Position numbers and translations under genes: made by a program. This document shows, one piece after another, positions 9,348-18,367 of a stretch of DNA of 64,000 nt. Each line of letters starts with the position of its first letter. Position 1 is the first letter of the stretch. The stretch is from Bog-473 sp963766995 (GTDB lineage: Bacteria; Actinomycetota; Acidimicrobiia; Acidimicrobiales; RAAP-2): NCBI GenBank assembly GCA_963766995.1, contig CAVYCE010000001.1, forward strand, positions 1,082,891 to 1,146,890, given 5' to 3'. The notes beneath the pieces were generated by a model. It searched no databases and was not told where the DNA came from. It was given only the letters and a program-made list of their open reading frames with translations.

Positions 9348-10202
9348 ATGGTTCTCACTGCCCCCGGCCAACCCCACGCACTGGCGGCAACGAGCTTGGA
9401 AGGCCAGAGGAGCCTCCCGCCGGGGAAAGAGGTCCTGGCCCTTCTGCGCGATGGCTCGGGGCGACGGCCGACGTTCGACCCGGGTTTGGCCGGAGGTATG
9501 CGGGCCTGGTTGGAGGACGCGGCCGGGCAGCTGGCACGGGCGCGGGGCGAGGGTCCCGTCTTGTATCTCGGGTCACGCCTGATCACTGGCGAGGACGACC
9601 ACACTTGGGTGGAAGGCGGGTGCTCTATGGAATTGGTGACGTCGTGTCTGGTCCGCGCCCTCTTCCGCCAGATCGTCCTGTCCGGCTCGCTGGGCGATCC
9701 GCTCGGTGACGCGATGGAGGCTCTTGCGGTCGAAGGCGGTCGCGAACACATGCTCCGGTTCGTGCGCGAGTTGAGCGCTGACGATCGGGCGTCCTTAGCC
9801 AGTGGTGTGGTCACTCATGCCGAACACCTCATGGCACTCACACCTCGTTTCGCCCCCGCCTGGCTCCCGCGGACCAATGATCGAGTGTCGATTCCGTTGG
9901 CCGGTGGGCGGGTGGTGCTCACTGGCACCTTCGATCTCATCATCGGCGCACCCCTGGCGGGGAGGGCATCGCTGTGCGCGGTCGGCATCTGCACGGGCGA
10001 CCGCTGGGCGTCAGCGCGGACGGGTCTCCATTTCATGGCCTTGCTGGAGACCTTGCGTAGCGGTACCCCTCCGTTCCGGGTGGCCTTGTTGCAATCAGGT
10101 TCGGGTCGATATGGCGTGGAAGATGTCCAGGAAGAGCACGTCGGGGCCATGGTCGGCCAACTGGCCGGGAGAATGGAAGAGCTTGCGGTGTCCAATGTCT
10201 GA
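9348..10202 (+). CDS. Uncharacterised protein, possible degenerate PD-(D/E)XK nuclease fold (first of pair)
   Basis: This 284-residue soluble protein has no signal peptide. The C-terminal third reads GTFDLIIG, then ASLCAVGICTG, then LHFMALLETLRSGTPPFRVALL. This resembles the RecB-type core, in which an Asp strand is followed by an E-x-K strand and a helix that scans for Q-xxx-Y. Here the E-x-K lysine and acid are missing (AVGICTG), so nuclease activity would be lost if the fold assignment is right. The last 8 bp overlap the next gene, whose C-terminal region follows the same pattern. The start ATG at 9348 lacks an obvious ribosome binding site. The function is unknown. Confidence 0.7.
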   Translation: MVLTAPGQPHALAATSLEGQRSLPPGKEVLALLRDGSGRRPTFDPGLAGGMRAWLEDAAGQLARARGEGPVLYLGSRLITGEDDHTWVEGGCSMELVTSCLVRALFRQIVLSGSLGDPLGDAMEALAVEGGREHMLRFVRELSADDRASLASGVVTHAEHLMALTPRFAPAWLPRTNDRVSIPLAGGRVVLTGTFDLIIGAPLAGRASLCAVGICTGDRWASARTGLHFMALLETLRSGTPPFRVALLQSGSGRYGVEDVQEEHVGAMVGQLAGRMEELAVSNV

Positions 10203-11013
10203 GACTGCTGGCTTGACCGGTGTGCTGCTCCATCCCCTCCAATCGGGTCAGAGTGGCGAGTTGTGGGAGACAACCTCCGAGTGTGCAGCAGCACTGAGGG
10301 GATTGGCAGCGGAGCGCCGAGGTGGCCCGATCCGGCTCACCGATCACCACATCCGGCAAGCGCTGGCTCCGATGCCGACTCGCCCGACCCCCTTCGTCTG
10401 GTCTGCCCGAACGGCGCGCCGGGGACTTGGGCTGGCCGCGCTTCGCCTGTTGGTGGATGGTTCGGTACGCACCCCAATCGAAGGGGTGCGAGCGCAGATG
10501 GTCCAAGCCATGCGCGTTGGCCTAGGTCAGCGGCCAACGTCTTCATTGGAACAATGGCTCTCGACCCTGCCAGCGGCGGGCCGGGCCATCGTGGCCGCAG
10601 AAGCAACGACCTGGGTGACCCCCCTCTTGACGGCACTGGATTGGTCGGCCTTCGACGAGCGCCCGCTCATCGGGCGAGATCATTGGTGGGACAGCCCGAG
10701 CTCCGCCTTGCTCGGACTGCGCAGCCGGGCCGAAGTTCGGTCCACGGTGCGGGACGCAGAAGGAGTGGTGCGATCGGTCCACTTGGTCGTCCTGAGTGGG
10801 GCCCGGCGGCCATCGTCACGGGCTGAACTGAGCGTGGTAGCGCTGGTCGAAGCACTCCGACGCCAGACAGGCGTCATGCCCGGCCGAGTGGTCGGATGGT
10901 GGCCCGAGTCCGGCCTCTCCGTTCGTGTCGATGTCGATCACACCGTGCTCAGACAGGGTGTGGACACCGTGTCCCAGGCCCTTCTCGGGGTTCCGGCCAA
11001 AGCTGCGGCGTAG
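10195..11013 (+). CDS. Uncharacterised protein, probable paralogue of its upstream neighbour
   Basis: This 272-residue soluble protein overlaps the previous gene by 8 bp and was probably co-translated with it. Its C-terminal third (LRSRAEVRST, then VHLVVLSGARRPSSRAELSV, then VALVEALRRQ and PGRVVGWWPESG) lines up in pattern with the same part of the neighbour: a strand with an acid, a strand ending in S/T-G, a helix of the form ALxEALR, then a strand. I infer that the two are diverged copies, possibly forming a heterodimer. The 3' end lies 34 bp before typA on the same strand. No known domain could be named with certainty. Confidence 0.7.
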   Translation: MSETAGLTGVLLHPLQSGQSGELWETTSECAAALRGLAAERRGGPIRLTDHHIRQALAPMPTRPTPFVWSARTARRGLGLAALRLLVDGSVRTPIEGVRAQMVQAMRVGLGQRPTSSLEQWLSTLPAAGRAIVAAEATTWVTPLLTALDWSAFDERPLIGRDHWWDSPSSALLGLRSRAEVRSTVRDAEGVVRSVHLVVLSGARRPSSRAELSVVALVEALRRQTGVMPGRVVGWWPESGLSVRVDVDHTVLRQGVDTVSQALLGVPAKAAA

Positions 11014-11047
11014 GGGTGCCCTGAGGTGGCCTATCGTGGCCGCCCCC

Positions 11048-12880
11048 ATGCCGACACGAAATGACATCAGAAATGTGGCCATTGTGGCCCACGTTGACCA
11101 CGGAAAAACCACCTTGGTTGACGCCATGCTGCGCCAGACCGGCGCTTTTGGCGCGCACCAGGAGATGACCGACCGGGTCATGGACTCGGGTGACTTGGAG
11201 CGTGAGAAGGGCATCACCATCCTGGCCAAGAACACGGCCGTGCGCTGGGGCGGCGTGAAGATGAACGTGATCGATACCCCTGGCCACGCCGACTTCGGCG
11301 GCGAGGTGGAGCGCGGGCTCAACATGGTCGACGGCGTCCTGCTTCTAGTGGACGCCTCGGAAGGCCCCCTCCCGCAGACCCGTTTCGTCTTGCGTAAGGC
11401 GCTGGAAGCGCGGTTGCCCGTCGTACTGGTGATCAACAAAGTGGACAGGGCAGATGCCCGCATTGACGAGGTGGTCAATCAGGTCGAAGAACTCTTCCTT
11501 GACCTCGATGCCGATGAGCATCAAATCGACTTCCCCATCCTCTATGCCAATGCCAAGGCCGGATGGGTCAGCACCGAGAAGGGCGTCGAAGGCGTCAATG
11601 TCAACCCGCTCTTTCAAGCGATCATCGATCACATCCCGGCACCGCAATACGACGAAGGCATGCACACACAGGCGTTGGTCTGCAATCTGAGTGCGTCGCC
11701 TTACCTCGGCCGACTGGCCATCTGTCGCATTTACAACGGTGAGTTGAAGAAGGGCAGCACCGTGTCGTGGTGCAAGCTCGACGGCACCTTCGAGAAGACG
11801 AAAATCACGGAGATGTACGTCACCGAGTCCCTGGAACAAGTGGCATCCGAATCAGCTGGTCCCGGCGAAATCGTTTCAGTGGCCGGCATCGCCGAAGTGA
11901 CCATTGGTGAGACACTGGCCGACGCCGAGAATCCAGTGGCTCTCCCGGCCATCACGGTGGACGAGCCGAGTCTGGCCATGACTATCGGCATCAACACGTC
12001 GCCTTTGTCGGGACAAGACGGCACGAAGCTGACAGCCCGCCTATTGAAGACCCGCCTCGACACCGAACTCATCGGAAACGTGGCCATCCGAGTCGAGAAC
12101 ACCGATCGACCCGACCTGTGGGAAGTGCTCGGTCGAGGCGAGCTGCAGCTGGCCGTCCTGGTCGAGACCATGCGACGCGAGGGATTCGAACTGACGGTGG
12201 GCAAACCACAGGTCGTGACCCGGGAGATTGACGGCAAGGTCTGTGAGCCGATGGAGCGGGTATCCATAGACGTGCCGGACGAGTACCTGGGCGTCGTGAC
12301 TCAGTTGCTGGCGCTCCGCAAGGGCACCATGTTGGAAATGGTCAATCACGGCACCGGATGGGTGCGGTTGGACTACAAGGTGCCGGCCCGTGGCCTCATC
12401 GGCTTCCGTACCGAATTCCTGACCGAGACTCGCGGCACCGGGATTTTGCACCACATCTTCGACGGCTGGGAGCCGTGGCATGGTGAGCTCAAGACGCGCC
12501 GCAATGGATCAATGGTTTCGGACCGTCGCGGCATGACGACGACATTCGCCTTAATGAATCTGCAGGAGCGCGGGACCATGATCGTCGGCCCGGCCGAGGA
12601 AGTCTACGAAGGCATGGTCATTGGAGAGAACGCCCGCCAAGAAGAGATGGACGTCAATCCCACCAAGGAAAAGAAGCTCAACAACATTCGCTCGGCGAAC
12701 GCCGAGGAGTTCGAGCGCTTGACTCCGGTGATGTCCTTCTCGCTGGAACACGCGCTTGAGTTCATTTCCGACGACGAGTGCGTCGAGGTCACGCCCAAAG
12801 TGGTGCGCCTGCGCAAGGTGACGCTCGACCAGGCCATCAGGGGCCGAGCCCGCAGCCGCGCCCGTGATCAGACGTCCTGA
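11048..12880 (+). CDS. typA: Ribosome-associated translational GTPase TypA/BipA
   Basis: This 610-residue protein has the full family length. GTPase motifs are AHVDHGKT (residues 14-21), DTPGH (76-80) and NKVD (130-133). Elongation-factor-like domains II, III and V and the BipA-specific C-terminal region follow. TypA binds the ribosome and helps 50S assembly and growth under stress or at low temperature. The ATG at 11048 gives the canonical N-terminus (RNVAIVAHVDHGKTT); the longer frame upstream is not family-like. No clear ribosome binding site precedes it, so it may depend on coupling to the upstream pair or on a leaderless transcript. Confidence 0.97.
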   Translation: MPTRNDIRNVAIVAHVDHGKTTLVDAMLRQTGAFGAHQEMTDRVMDSGDLEREKGITILAKNTAVRWGGVKMNVIDTPGHADFGGEVERGLNMVDGVLLLVDASEGPLPQTRFVLRKALEARLPVVLVINKVDRADARIDEVVNQVEELFLDLDADEHQIDFPILYANAKAGWVSTEKGVEGVNVNPLFQAIIDHIPAPQYDEGMHTQALVCNLSASPYLGRLAICRIYNGELKKGSTVSWCKLDGTFEKTKITEMYVTESLEQVASESAGPGEIVSVAGIAEVTIGETLADAENPVALPAITVDEPSLAMTIGINTSPLSGQDGTKLTARLLKTRLDTELIGNVAIRVENTDRPDLWEVLGRGELQLAVLVETMRREGFELTVGKPQVVTREIDGKVCEPMERVSIDVPDEYLGVVTQLLALRKGTMLEMVNHGTGWVRLDYKVPARGLIGFRTEFLTETRGTGILHHIFDGWEPWHGELKTRRNGSMVSDRRGMTTTFALMNLQERGTMIVGPAEEVYEGMVIGENARQEEMDVNPTKEKKLNNIRSANAEEFERLTPVMSFSLEHALEFISDDECVEVTPKVVRLRKVTLDQAIRGRARSRARDQTS

Positions 12881-12921
12881 GGAACGAGCTGGCGGTACTG
12901 CTCACCTAGCATGAGCCATCT

Positions 12922-13009
12922 GGAGGGATGGCAGAGTGGACGAATGCGCAGCTCTTGAAAAGCTGTGAGGCGCAAGCTTCCGTGGGTTCGAATCCCACTC
13001 CCTCCGCCA
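12922..13009 (+). tRNA. tRNA-Ser (anticodon UGA), CCA encoded
   Basis: The acceptor stem GGAGGGA pairs with TCCCTCC. The anticodon stem CAGCT/AGCTG encloses the loop CTTGAAA, giving anticodon TGA (codon UCA). A long variable arm typical of serine tRNAs follows, then the T arm with GGTTCGAATCC. The discriminator G is at 13006 and CCA at 13007-13009 is encoded in DNA. Confidence 0.97.
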
Positions 13010-13199
13010 GAAGACGACGTGGTCGAAAGTTAACCTGGGATCCCTGGTGCGAAGGGCAATATCTTGTCCGCCCCCCATGCCTCCCGAATGATTCTTATTC
13101 AATCCCCTCACCCCAAGGTGACATTTACCCGGCGGCTACCGCGACCTCCAATTCAGCCTGGCCGAAGTCGCGTTCTCATGTCCTCAAACCCTCAACTCC

Positions 13200-13622
13200 T
13201 CAGATTGCGCGTGGTCTCTTCACTTGATCCGATGTCAGTAGTCCGATCTCTGAAAGAGCATGTCCTCGAGGGCATTGCCAAGAGGCCATCCCGTTGATTT
13301 TTCTGGGCTCCGCGATGACCTCATGAACTGCACATTCGGGCCATGCCTCCCATAGTTCATCAAAAACATGATCCCTGAGATAGTCAACGACATTCATGAT
13401 CACGTCCTGCTGATCTCCTGGGCTCAGAATAAGCGGAGTTGAATAGGAGCCATTCCAGGACAGAGTCACTGAACCCGAGATTTCTACGAGCGCGATCTCA
13501 GGCTGTTCCCGACCAGTTGACTTGACATAGTCATGAACCAACAGACGGGCCGCCTCAAACAGATCATTCGAATTAGGTGAGGTCGTAATTGACCCAACAG
13601 TCAAGAGTGACCGTCTCTGCAT
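13200..13622 (-). CDS. Conserved hypothetical protein with a Cys/His pattern
   Basis: The gene encodes 140 residues and starts 22 bp inside the end of the upstream esterase gene, so it is likely co-translated. The C-terminal part has WPECAVHEV and, about 20 residues later, WQCPRGHALSEIG. This C-x2-H ... C-P-x2-H pattern recurs in short actinobacterial proteins of unknown function and may bind a metal. The DNA here is less GC-rich than neighbouring core genes. The reading frame is open and ends in a family-like motif, so I think it is real, but I cannot assign a role. Confidence 0.55.
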   Translation of the reverse strand: MQRRSLLTVGSITTSPNSNDLFEAARLLVHDYVKSTGREQPEIALVEISGSVTLSWNGSYSTPLILSPGDQQDVIMNVVDYLRDHVFDELWEAWPECAVHEVIAEPRKINGMASWQCPRGHALSEIGLLTSDQVKRPRAI

Positions 13623-14536
13623 CGTTGGTCCATTGCCATCTTCACCAGGTCGAGGTCATTGAGCCAGGCGATGAACAGATCCGTCCAGTGATCGGACGGC
13701 ATCCCCTGCCGCACCATGCCAAATCCGTGTGCGCCTCGTGCAAACAGATGGAGCTCTGACGAACGGTTCGCGGCCGACCAGTCGGCGTGAAGACCTTCGA
13801 CGATTTTCTTGAGTATGTCGTCTTGTGCAGCGGCGGTGAACAGCGGAGGAGCGTCGCTTGGAACTGTCGCCCCGCGTGTCTCCCCGCCGTAGATCGGGGC
13901 AATGAACGCCACCTGTGCGGCTTTCGGATTGAGGGCAACGTCAACGATCAGAAACGCCCCCGCCGAGAAGCCGATCATTCCGACCTTGTCAGGGTTGACT
14001 CCGAACCGCTCGGCATTCTCACGTACAACTTCAATCGCTCGCCGGCCATCGTCGGCACAGGCGGACCTGGCTTCCAGATAGGTGGACTCCAATTCAGTAC
14101 CAGGTCCAATCAAGTCGCTGATGGCGCGTGGCCACATCTTTGCCGTGAGGCCCGCAGCCAGGCCGGCATCAAGCGACGCCTGCGCGGCTTCGAATGCCTT
14201 TTGGTCAGGATTAGTGGCTCGAACCCGGTATTTGAGTAAAAAGACCGTGTAACCCAATTCGGTCAGCCAGGGGGCGACATCGAGCCCTTCGTGCGTCCAT
14301 GCGTTGATGGTCCACCCACCCCCAGGGACCACGATGACGCCAACTCCGTTGGCGGAACTTTGCGGTGAAAATACCGTGATCGTCGGATCGGAAATATTGC
14401 GTATGAAACTTGTCCCTGCCGCGACTCCGACTGTCACGGGAAACTCCACCTCAGGCGGGACCCCATCTATGTGCGTCGGCGGACCGTCGGGCCAGAGTTT
14501 GATGATCTCAAGCGGGTCCGCAGCATTCTTCGTCAT
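13601..14536 (-). CDS. Alpha/beta hydrolase, acetyl-esterase-like
   Basis: This 311-residue protein has the oxyanion motif PGGGW (residues 71-75, in the place of HGGG), the nucleophile elbow GFSAG (Ser191), an Asp in AAQDD (239-240) and the catalytic His in GAHGFGM (His270). This is the layout of BD-FAE or acetyl-xylan-esterase-like hydrolases acting on small esters. No signal peptide is seen. A GTG at 14542 is an alternative start just upstream; neither has a strong ribosome binding site. It lies 54 bp downstream of the MFS transporter on the same strand, so transporter and esterase may form an uptake-and-hydrolysis unit. Confidence 0.85.
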   Translation of the reverse strand: MTKNAADPLEIIKLWPDGPPTHIDGVPPEVEFPVTVGVAAGTSFIRNISDPTITVFSPQSSANGVGVIVVPGGGWTINAWTHEGLDVAPWLTELGYTVFLLKYRVRATNPDQKAFEAAQASLDAGLAAGLTAKMWPRAISDLIGPGTELESTYLEARSACADDGRRAIEVVRENAERFGVNPDKVGMIGFSAGAFLIVDVALNPKAAQVAFIAPIYGGETRGATVPSDAPPLFTAAAQDDILKKIVEGLHADWSAANRSSELHLFARGAHGFGMVRQGMPSDHWTDLFIAWLNDLDLVKMAMDQRCRDGHS

Positions 14537-14590
14537 GGCCACAGCATGCCTGATGATTCTGTAGCCCGCCTCGACTCGTGTGGGGCTGCT

Positions 14591-15880
14591 TCAGGCCACA
14601 TGTTCCTTCACGCGTCCGTCCTCTTCTGGGGTCAGCACCCTCCGCATGGTGGTCAGTCCGATGCCACCAACTAGTGCACCAACCGCAAGGACGATGGTCC
14701 ACGCCGTGCCGGCTCGGAAATAGAAGAACGCTCCGGCGATCGACTGCCCAATGGCCGAAGACACGGCCCAAATGATGCCGATCGCCGCGTTATAGCGACC
14801 ACGCAGGTGCTCCGGCGCCAACTCGTTGACCAATGCGGGGGACACCGGCTGCCAGATGGTTTCGCCGATGGCAAATACCACCTGGCCCAGACACAGCGCG
14901 ATGACGGCACCGACGGCGCCAAGGACCAATGACGAGGTGGCCAGAATCCAGGAAATCCCCCAGAGCAGACCAACGGCACCCAGGAGCAACGAGCGGCTCC
15001 TCCCCTTGATGCCAGTCAACACAAAGAGTTGTGCCACCACAATCGTCATCGTGTTCGACGCAACGAGAAGTCCAATCACATGGACGGACAGATGGTCGAC
15101 GCTGGTGACGAAGAGGGGAATACCGGCCTCAAACGATCCGTAGCCGCACACGACCATGATGAGCGAGGCAATTACAAAGCGCACCATTCGGCGATCAGCC
15201 AAAACCGCCCGCCAGCCTTGTGATGCGGCGTCGAGCCCTGCTGGCGCCTCAGGCTTTCCGCCGTATCGTCGGAGACTGAGCAAAATGGCGGCCGCAATGA
15301 ACGTCAATACGCCACTCAACGCGTAGAGCACCTGAAAACTACGCAGACTGTGCAGATCAGCCACGGACGATCCGACAAGTGATCCGACCCCTATCCCCAC
15401 GTTGACCAGCATGAAGTTGAGCCCAAATGCGTCTTGGCGATGCTCCTCATCGACCAATCGGGCGATCATCACGTTGATGGCTGACCAAAGGCCCGCTCCA
15501 CCCGCGGAGAACAGCGTGCACGCCACCAGCATGGTTGGCACCGTCGAAGCGAAGCCGATGGAAATCAAGCCGATGGCTTCGATCGGCATCACGATGGCCA
15601 ACACAATTGAGGGTCCGTAGCGATCGATGACGGTCCCGTAGAGCGGAGCGAGCGCCACACCGAGCACTGACTCCCAGGCCAACAATGAGGTTGCGGCCAA
15701 GACGGGGAGATGCCGAATGTGGACGCAGTAGAGGACGAAGAAGACGAACACCACTCCCATGCCGAAGCAGCCAAAGAGGGTGGCCACGAAAAATCGTCGT
15801 AGTTGCGGCACCAAGAGCGCGTTGGCGTCAAAGGGCAGACGCTTTCGTATCCGATCGCGCACGGACGGTCGTTTCGTCAT
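14591..15880 (-). CDS. Major facilitator superfamily transporter
   Basis: With the ATG at 15880 the protein has 429 residues and about twelve hydrophobic segments in two halves, the usual MFS length. The loop between helices 2 and 3 has GTVIDRYGPS, a form of the G-x3-D-R/K-x-G motif. The second half has a lesser copy of the repeat, and the C-terminus is charged (TPEEDGRVKEHVA). The longer open frame back to 16066 is not hydrophobic and is rejected as N-terminus, although ATG 15940 is possible. The substrate is unknown; drug or metabolite export is most common for this type. The gene is divergent from the membrane protein at 16058. Confidence 0.85.
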   Translation of the reverse strand: MTKRPSVRDRIRKRLPFDANALLVPQLRRFFVATLFGCFGMGVVFVFFVLYCVHIRHLPVLAATSLLAWESVLGVALAPLYGTVIDRYGPSIVLAIVMPIEAIGLISIGFASTVPTMLVACTLFSAGGAGLWSAINVMIARLVDEEHRQDAFGLNFMLVNVGIGVGSLVGSSVADLHSLRSFQVLYALSGVLTFIAAAILLSLRRYGGKPEAPAGLDAASQGWRAVLADRRMVRFVIASLIMVVCGYGSFEAGIPLFVTSVDHLSVHVIGLLVASNTMTIVVAQLFVLTGIKGRSRSLLLGAVGLLWGISWILATSSLVLGAVGAVIALCLGQVVFAIGETIWQPVSPALVNELAPEHLRGRYNAAIGIIWAVSSAIGQSIAGAFFYFRAGTAWTIVLAVGALVGGIGLTTMRRVLTPEEDGRVKEHVA

Positions 15881-16057
15881 ATTCACCGAATGTCCTGCCG
15901 GTATTGGATTGTCAACGGACGTCTCACGGTCCCCGCCCATCTCTCGGGATGCCCTGCTGAAGGGCTTGACACTCCATCCAAGCGTTGGGAAACAGTGCCT
16001 CGCCGTGTGACGACTGACCCATACGCCAGTTGCTCTCGAAGTCACTAGCCTACCTAC

Positions 16058-16963
16058 GTGCTTCAAGGACGCTGGCGGAGAATTGTCGAGAAGTTTGACG
16101 AGATCAGGCCCGTAGGGCCCTCAACGGTTGGAGGGGCGCTCGTCGGTGGCGCTTCCCTCTTAGTTGGTCGACATCGAGGTGTTCTTTCAGTTGACGTGGC
16201 CTTGGCCAGCATGGCCGCGTTCCTTTTCGGAGTCCTCATTGCCTTCACCATTGTGCGGACGCGCGACCGCCTCGTCTTGGTGCAGAACCTGGTGGCGAGT
16301 GGGAACTCTGATCTGCTTTCGATTCACCGAATGGTGTCCGTGTTTGATGAAGATGTGTCGGCAGATATCCGTCACCTCATCGATAGCCACATCACCAATC
16401 AGATCGATTACCGGTTGGTCGACTACCACATGGCATCACCTTCATTTCAAGCCATCTTCGAGGCAATCGTCGCTTTGAATCCCGATAGTCGACAGAGGGA
16501 ACAGGTCTATCGAGTCATGGTGGAGATGGTGGCGAGCGGTGGCAATGATCGCGCCCAGATTGAAGCGGTGACCGGACAGGAATTGTCGGCCCTCGAATGG
16601 AGCGCACTTGGCCTCTTGCTCCTTGTCCTCCTTGGGCTGATCGCCGTGCTACCTGGTGGCTCCATACTGGGTGCCATCGTCGCCGGCCTGCTTGGCGGCA
16701 CTTTGGTCACGTTGATGATCCTCTTGCGCAAACTCGATTCGTTGCGTTGGCACGAACGGGTGACAATTTGGGAGCCGACAGCGCGCCTGTTCAGAAGCAT
16801 GGATCTGGACCCGTATGTGCCACGCCATGTCATCGAGACGGGCCGATTCATTCCAGACGGGCGATTCAGGATGGTCGAATATCCGAAGCGCTACCCAGAT
16901 CGCTCGACCAAGAAAGTCACATTGGTCGACCCTGAGATTGAACCCACTCCTTCATCTGCGTAG
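16058..16963 (+). CDS. Membrane protein of unknown function (four predicted helices)
   Basis: This 301-residue protein starts with GTG. Two hydrophobic segments lie near residues 25-65 and two near 178-222; between them is a soluble domain of about 110 residues rich in acidic, His and Asp residues (DEDVSADIRHLIDSHITNQ). A C-terminal cytosolic tail of about 75 residues ends in TPSSA. The two-plus-two helix layout with a helical domain between recalls DUF4239/bestrophin-like proteins, but I see no decisive motif. It is transcribed away from the MFS gene. No function is assigned. Confidence 0.65.
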   Translation: MLQGRWRRIVEKFDEIRPVGPSTVGGALVGGASLLVGRHRGVLSVDVALASMAAFLFGVLIAFTIVRTRDRLVLVQNLVASGNSDLLSIHRMVSVFDEDVSADIRHLIDSHITNQIDYRLVDYHMASPSFQAIFEAIVALNPDSRQREQVYRVMVEMVASGGNDRAQIEAVTGQELSALEWSALGLLLLVLLGLIAVLPGGSILGAIVAGLLGGTLVTLMILLRKLDSLRWHERVTIWEPTARLFRSMDLDPYVPRHVIETGRFIPDGRFRMVEYPKRYPDRSTKKVTLVDPEIEPTPSSA

Positions 16964-16992
16964 TTCCGGCGCGGCTCGATTCATGGGCCGAT

Positions 16993-17376
16993 TTACAGCG
17001 GTTCGTCCACTTGCTCCATGAACTCGAGACGAATGCCGCCGGGTGCATCGACGAAGGCGATGCGGCGAGTGCCGAAGGTGCCCGAGACCACTCGGGGTCC
17101 CCACAACACGGTGCCGTGCCGAGCCAGCTCGGCATCGAGGTTGTCCACGAACAGGGCCGGGTGAAGGAACCCTTCAAGCGGTAGATCGGTGGCGTCTTCG
17201 TAGATCGCCTTGGTGAATAAGGTGAGGTTGAGAACGCCCAGAGTGACATCGGCGCGGCGTCCGTTCTCCCATGTGACAGGTTCGGTGACTTCGGCGCCGG
17301 CTTCTCGATACCACGCACACGCGGCTTCGAGATCGACCACCTTGACGGCCAGGTTGGCGATTCCAGTGACAGGCAT
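16993..17376 (-). CDS. VOC (glyoxalase/bleomycin-resistance fold) family protein
   Basis: This 127-residue single VOC domain starts with VTGIANLAVKVVDLEAACAW and ends with the conserved FVDAPGGIRLEFMEQ, whose Glu is a usual metal ligand. Two beta-alpha-beta-beta-beta repeats can be traced. VOC proteins include lyases, dioxygenases and resistance proteins; the substrate cannot be predicted here. It lies 35 bp downstream of pheA on the same strand... that is, after the start of pheA reads toward it, but pheA ends at 17412, so the two form a close tandem pair. Confidence 0.85.
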   Translation of the reverse strand: MPVTGIANLAVKVVDLEAACAWYREAGAEVTEPVTWENGRRADVTLGVLNLTLFTKAIYEDATDLPLEGFLHPALFVDNLDAELARHGTVLWGPRVVSGTFGTRRIAFVDAPGGIRLEFMEQVDEPL

Positions 17377-17411
17377 CGGCGAATGGTACGTCGATGCTCA
17401 GAAGCGAACGG

Positions 17412-18344
17412 TCAGTCGATGGATGAGCGCAAAGCAGTGAGCCACTCGTCGGCTGACTGCCAGGCCGCATCGGCCTCTCGGCGCCTATCCGCACTTTGTT
17501 CCCCTGCAGCCGGGTACGAACCGAGGAACTTCACGCCGGCCAGGCTCGCATGCAGGTCTCGCAGGCAGTCGGCGATTACCTCGTCACCAACGTGACCGCT
17601 CAGGTCGATCACGAAGCAGTAGTCACCGAGTCCCTGTTTGGTTGGCCTCGATTCGAGTTTGGTGAGGTTGATGTTGCGGGCCGAGAACTGTCCCAGAATC
17701 CCGTGCAGGCTTCCCGGGTGATCGGCACGTTGGAAGCAAACGATGCTGGTCTTGTCGTGGCCGGTGGGCTTGGGCACTCGACCTCGGGCCACGGCCACAA
17801 ATCTCGTCTGATTTTCGGGGTGATCCTCTACGTCTTCGGACAGGATCGTGAGTCCGTAGGTTTCTGCCGCTAGCCGTGGGGCGATCGCTGCACCGTCTTT
17901 CGAGTCCGAACTCCCGAGGACGCGGGCGGCATCAGCCGTCGAGTTGGCGGCCAGCTGTTCGGCCTGGGGTAGGTGCTGAGCCAGGAACTTCTGACATTGG
18001 GCCAGGGCGTGAGGATAGGAAGCCACTTGGTGGATGTTTTCCATGGACACCCCAGGCTTAGCCATGAGGTGGAGATGGATGTCCATGACCACTTCGCGCT
18101 GGACATAGAGGTCGACGTCAAAGATGAGGCCATCGATGGTGGCACTCACCGTCCCTTCAATAGCGTTCTCAATGGGCACGAAGCCCAGGTCCACGGTGCC
18201 CTGGGCCACGGCTTCGAGCACGCCTGTGATGGTGCCGATCGGCGTGAGATTGGCCCCGGCCAAGTCTGGCTGGGTCAGCAATGCCTCCTGGGTGAAGGTG
18301 GCAGCCGGGCCGAAATAGGCCACCGTGGTCGCAGGAGGGTTCAC
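17412..18344 (-). CDS. pheA: Prephenate dehydratase
   Basis: This 310-residue enzyme converts prephenate to phenylpyruvate in phenylalanine synthesis. The catalytic domain (residues 6-185) has VAYFGPAATFTQEAL at the start, VPIENAIEGTV (56-66) and the TRF motif (180-182). A C-terminal ACT domain (about 199-280) has GSLHGIL and ESRPTK (231-236), the phenylalanine-binding elements for feedback inhibition. The start is GTG at 18344. There is no fused chorismate mutase, as in other actinobacteria. The gene is divergent from larB with 23 bp between the starts, so their promoters must overlap. Confidence 0.95.
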   Translation of the reverse strand: MNPPATTVAYFGPAATFTQEALLTQPDLAGANLTPIGTITGVLEAVAQGTVDLGFVPIENAIEGTVSATIDGLIFDVDLYVQREVVMDIHLHLMAKPGVSMENIHQVASYPHALAQCQKFLAQHLPQAEQLAANSTADAARVLGSSDSKDGAAIAPRLAAETYGLTILSEDVEDHPENQTRFVAVARGRVPKPTGHDKTSIVCFQRADHPGSLHGILGQFSARNINLTKLESRPTKQGLGDYCFVIDLSGHVGDEVIADCLRDLHASLAGVKFLGSYPAAGEQSADRRREADAAWQSADEWLTALRSSID

Positions 18345-18367
18345 ACCCGGGCAGGATAGAGCAGGTC

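Noticed and set aside
12928..13227. Open frame starting inside tRNA-Ser
   Set aside because: Its first third is the tRNA itself; the rest has no recognisable features.
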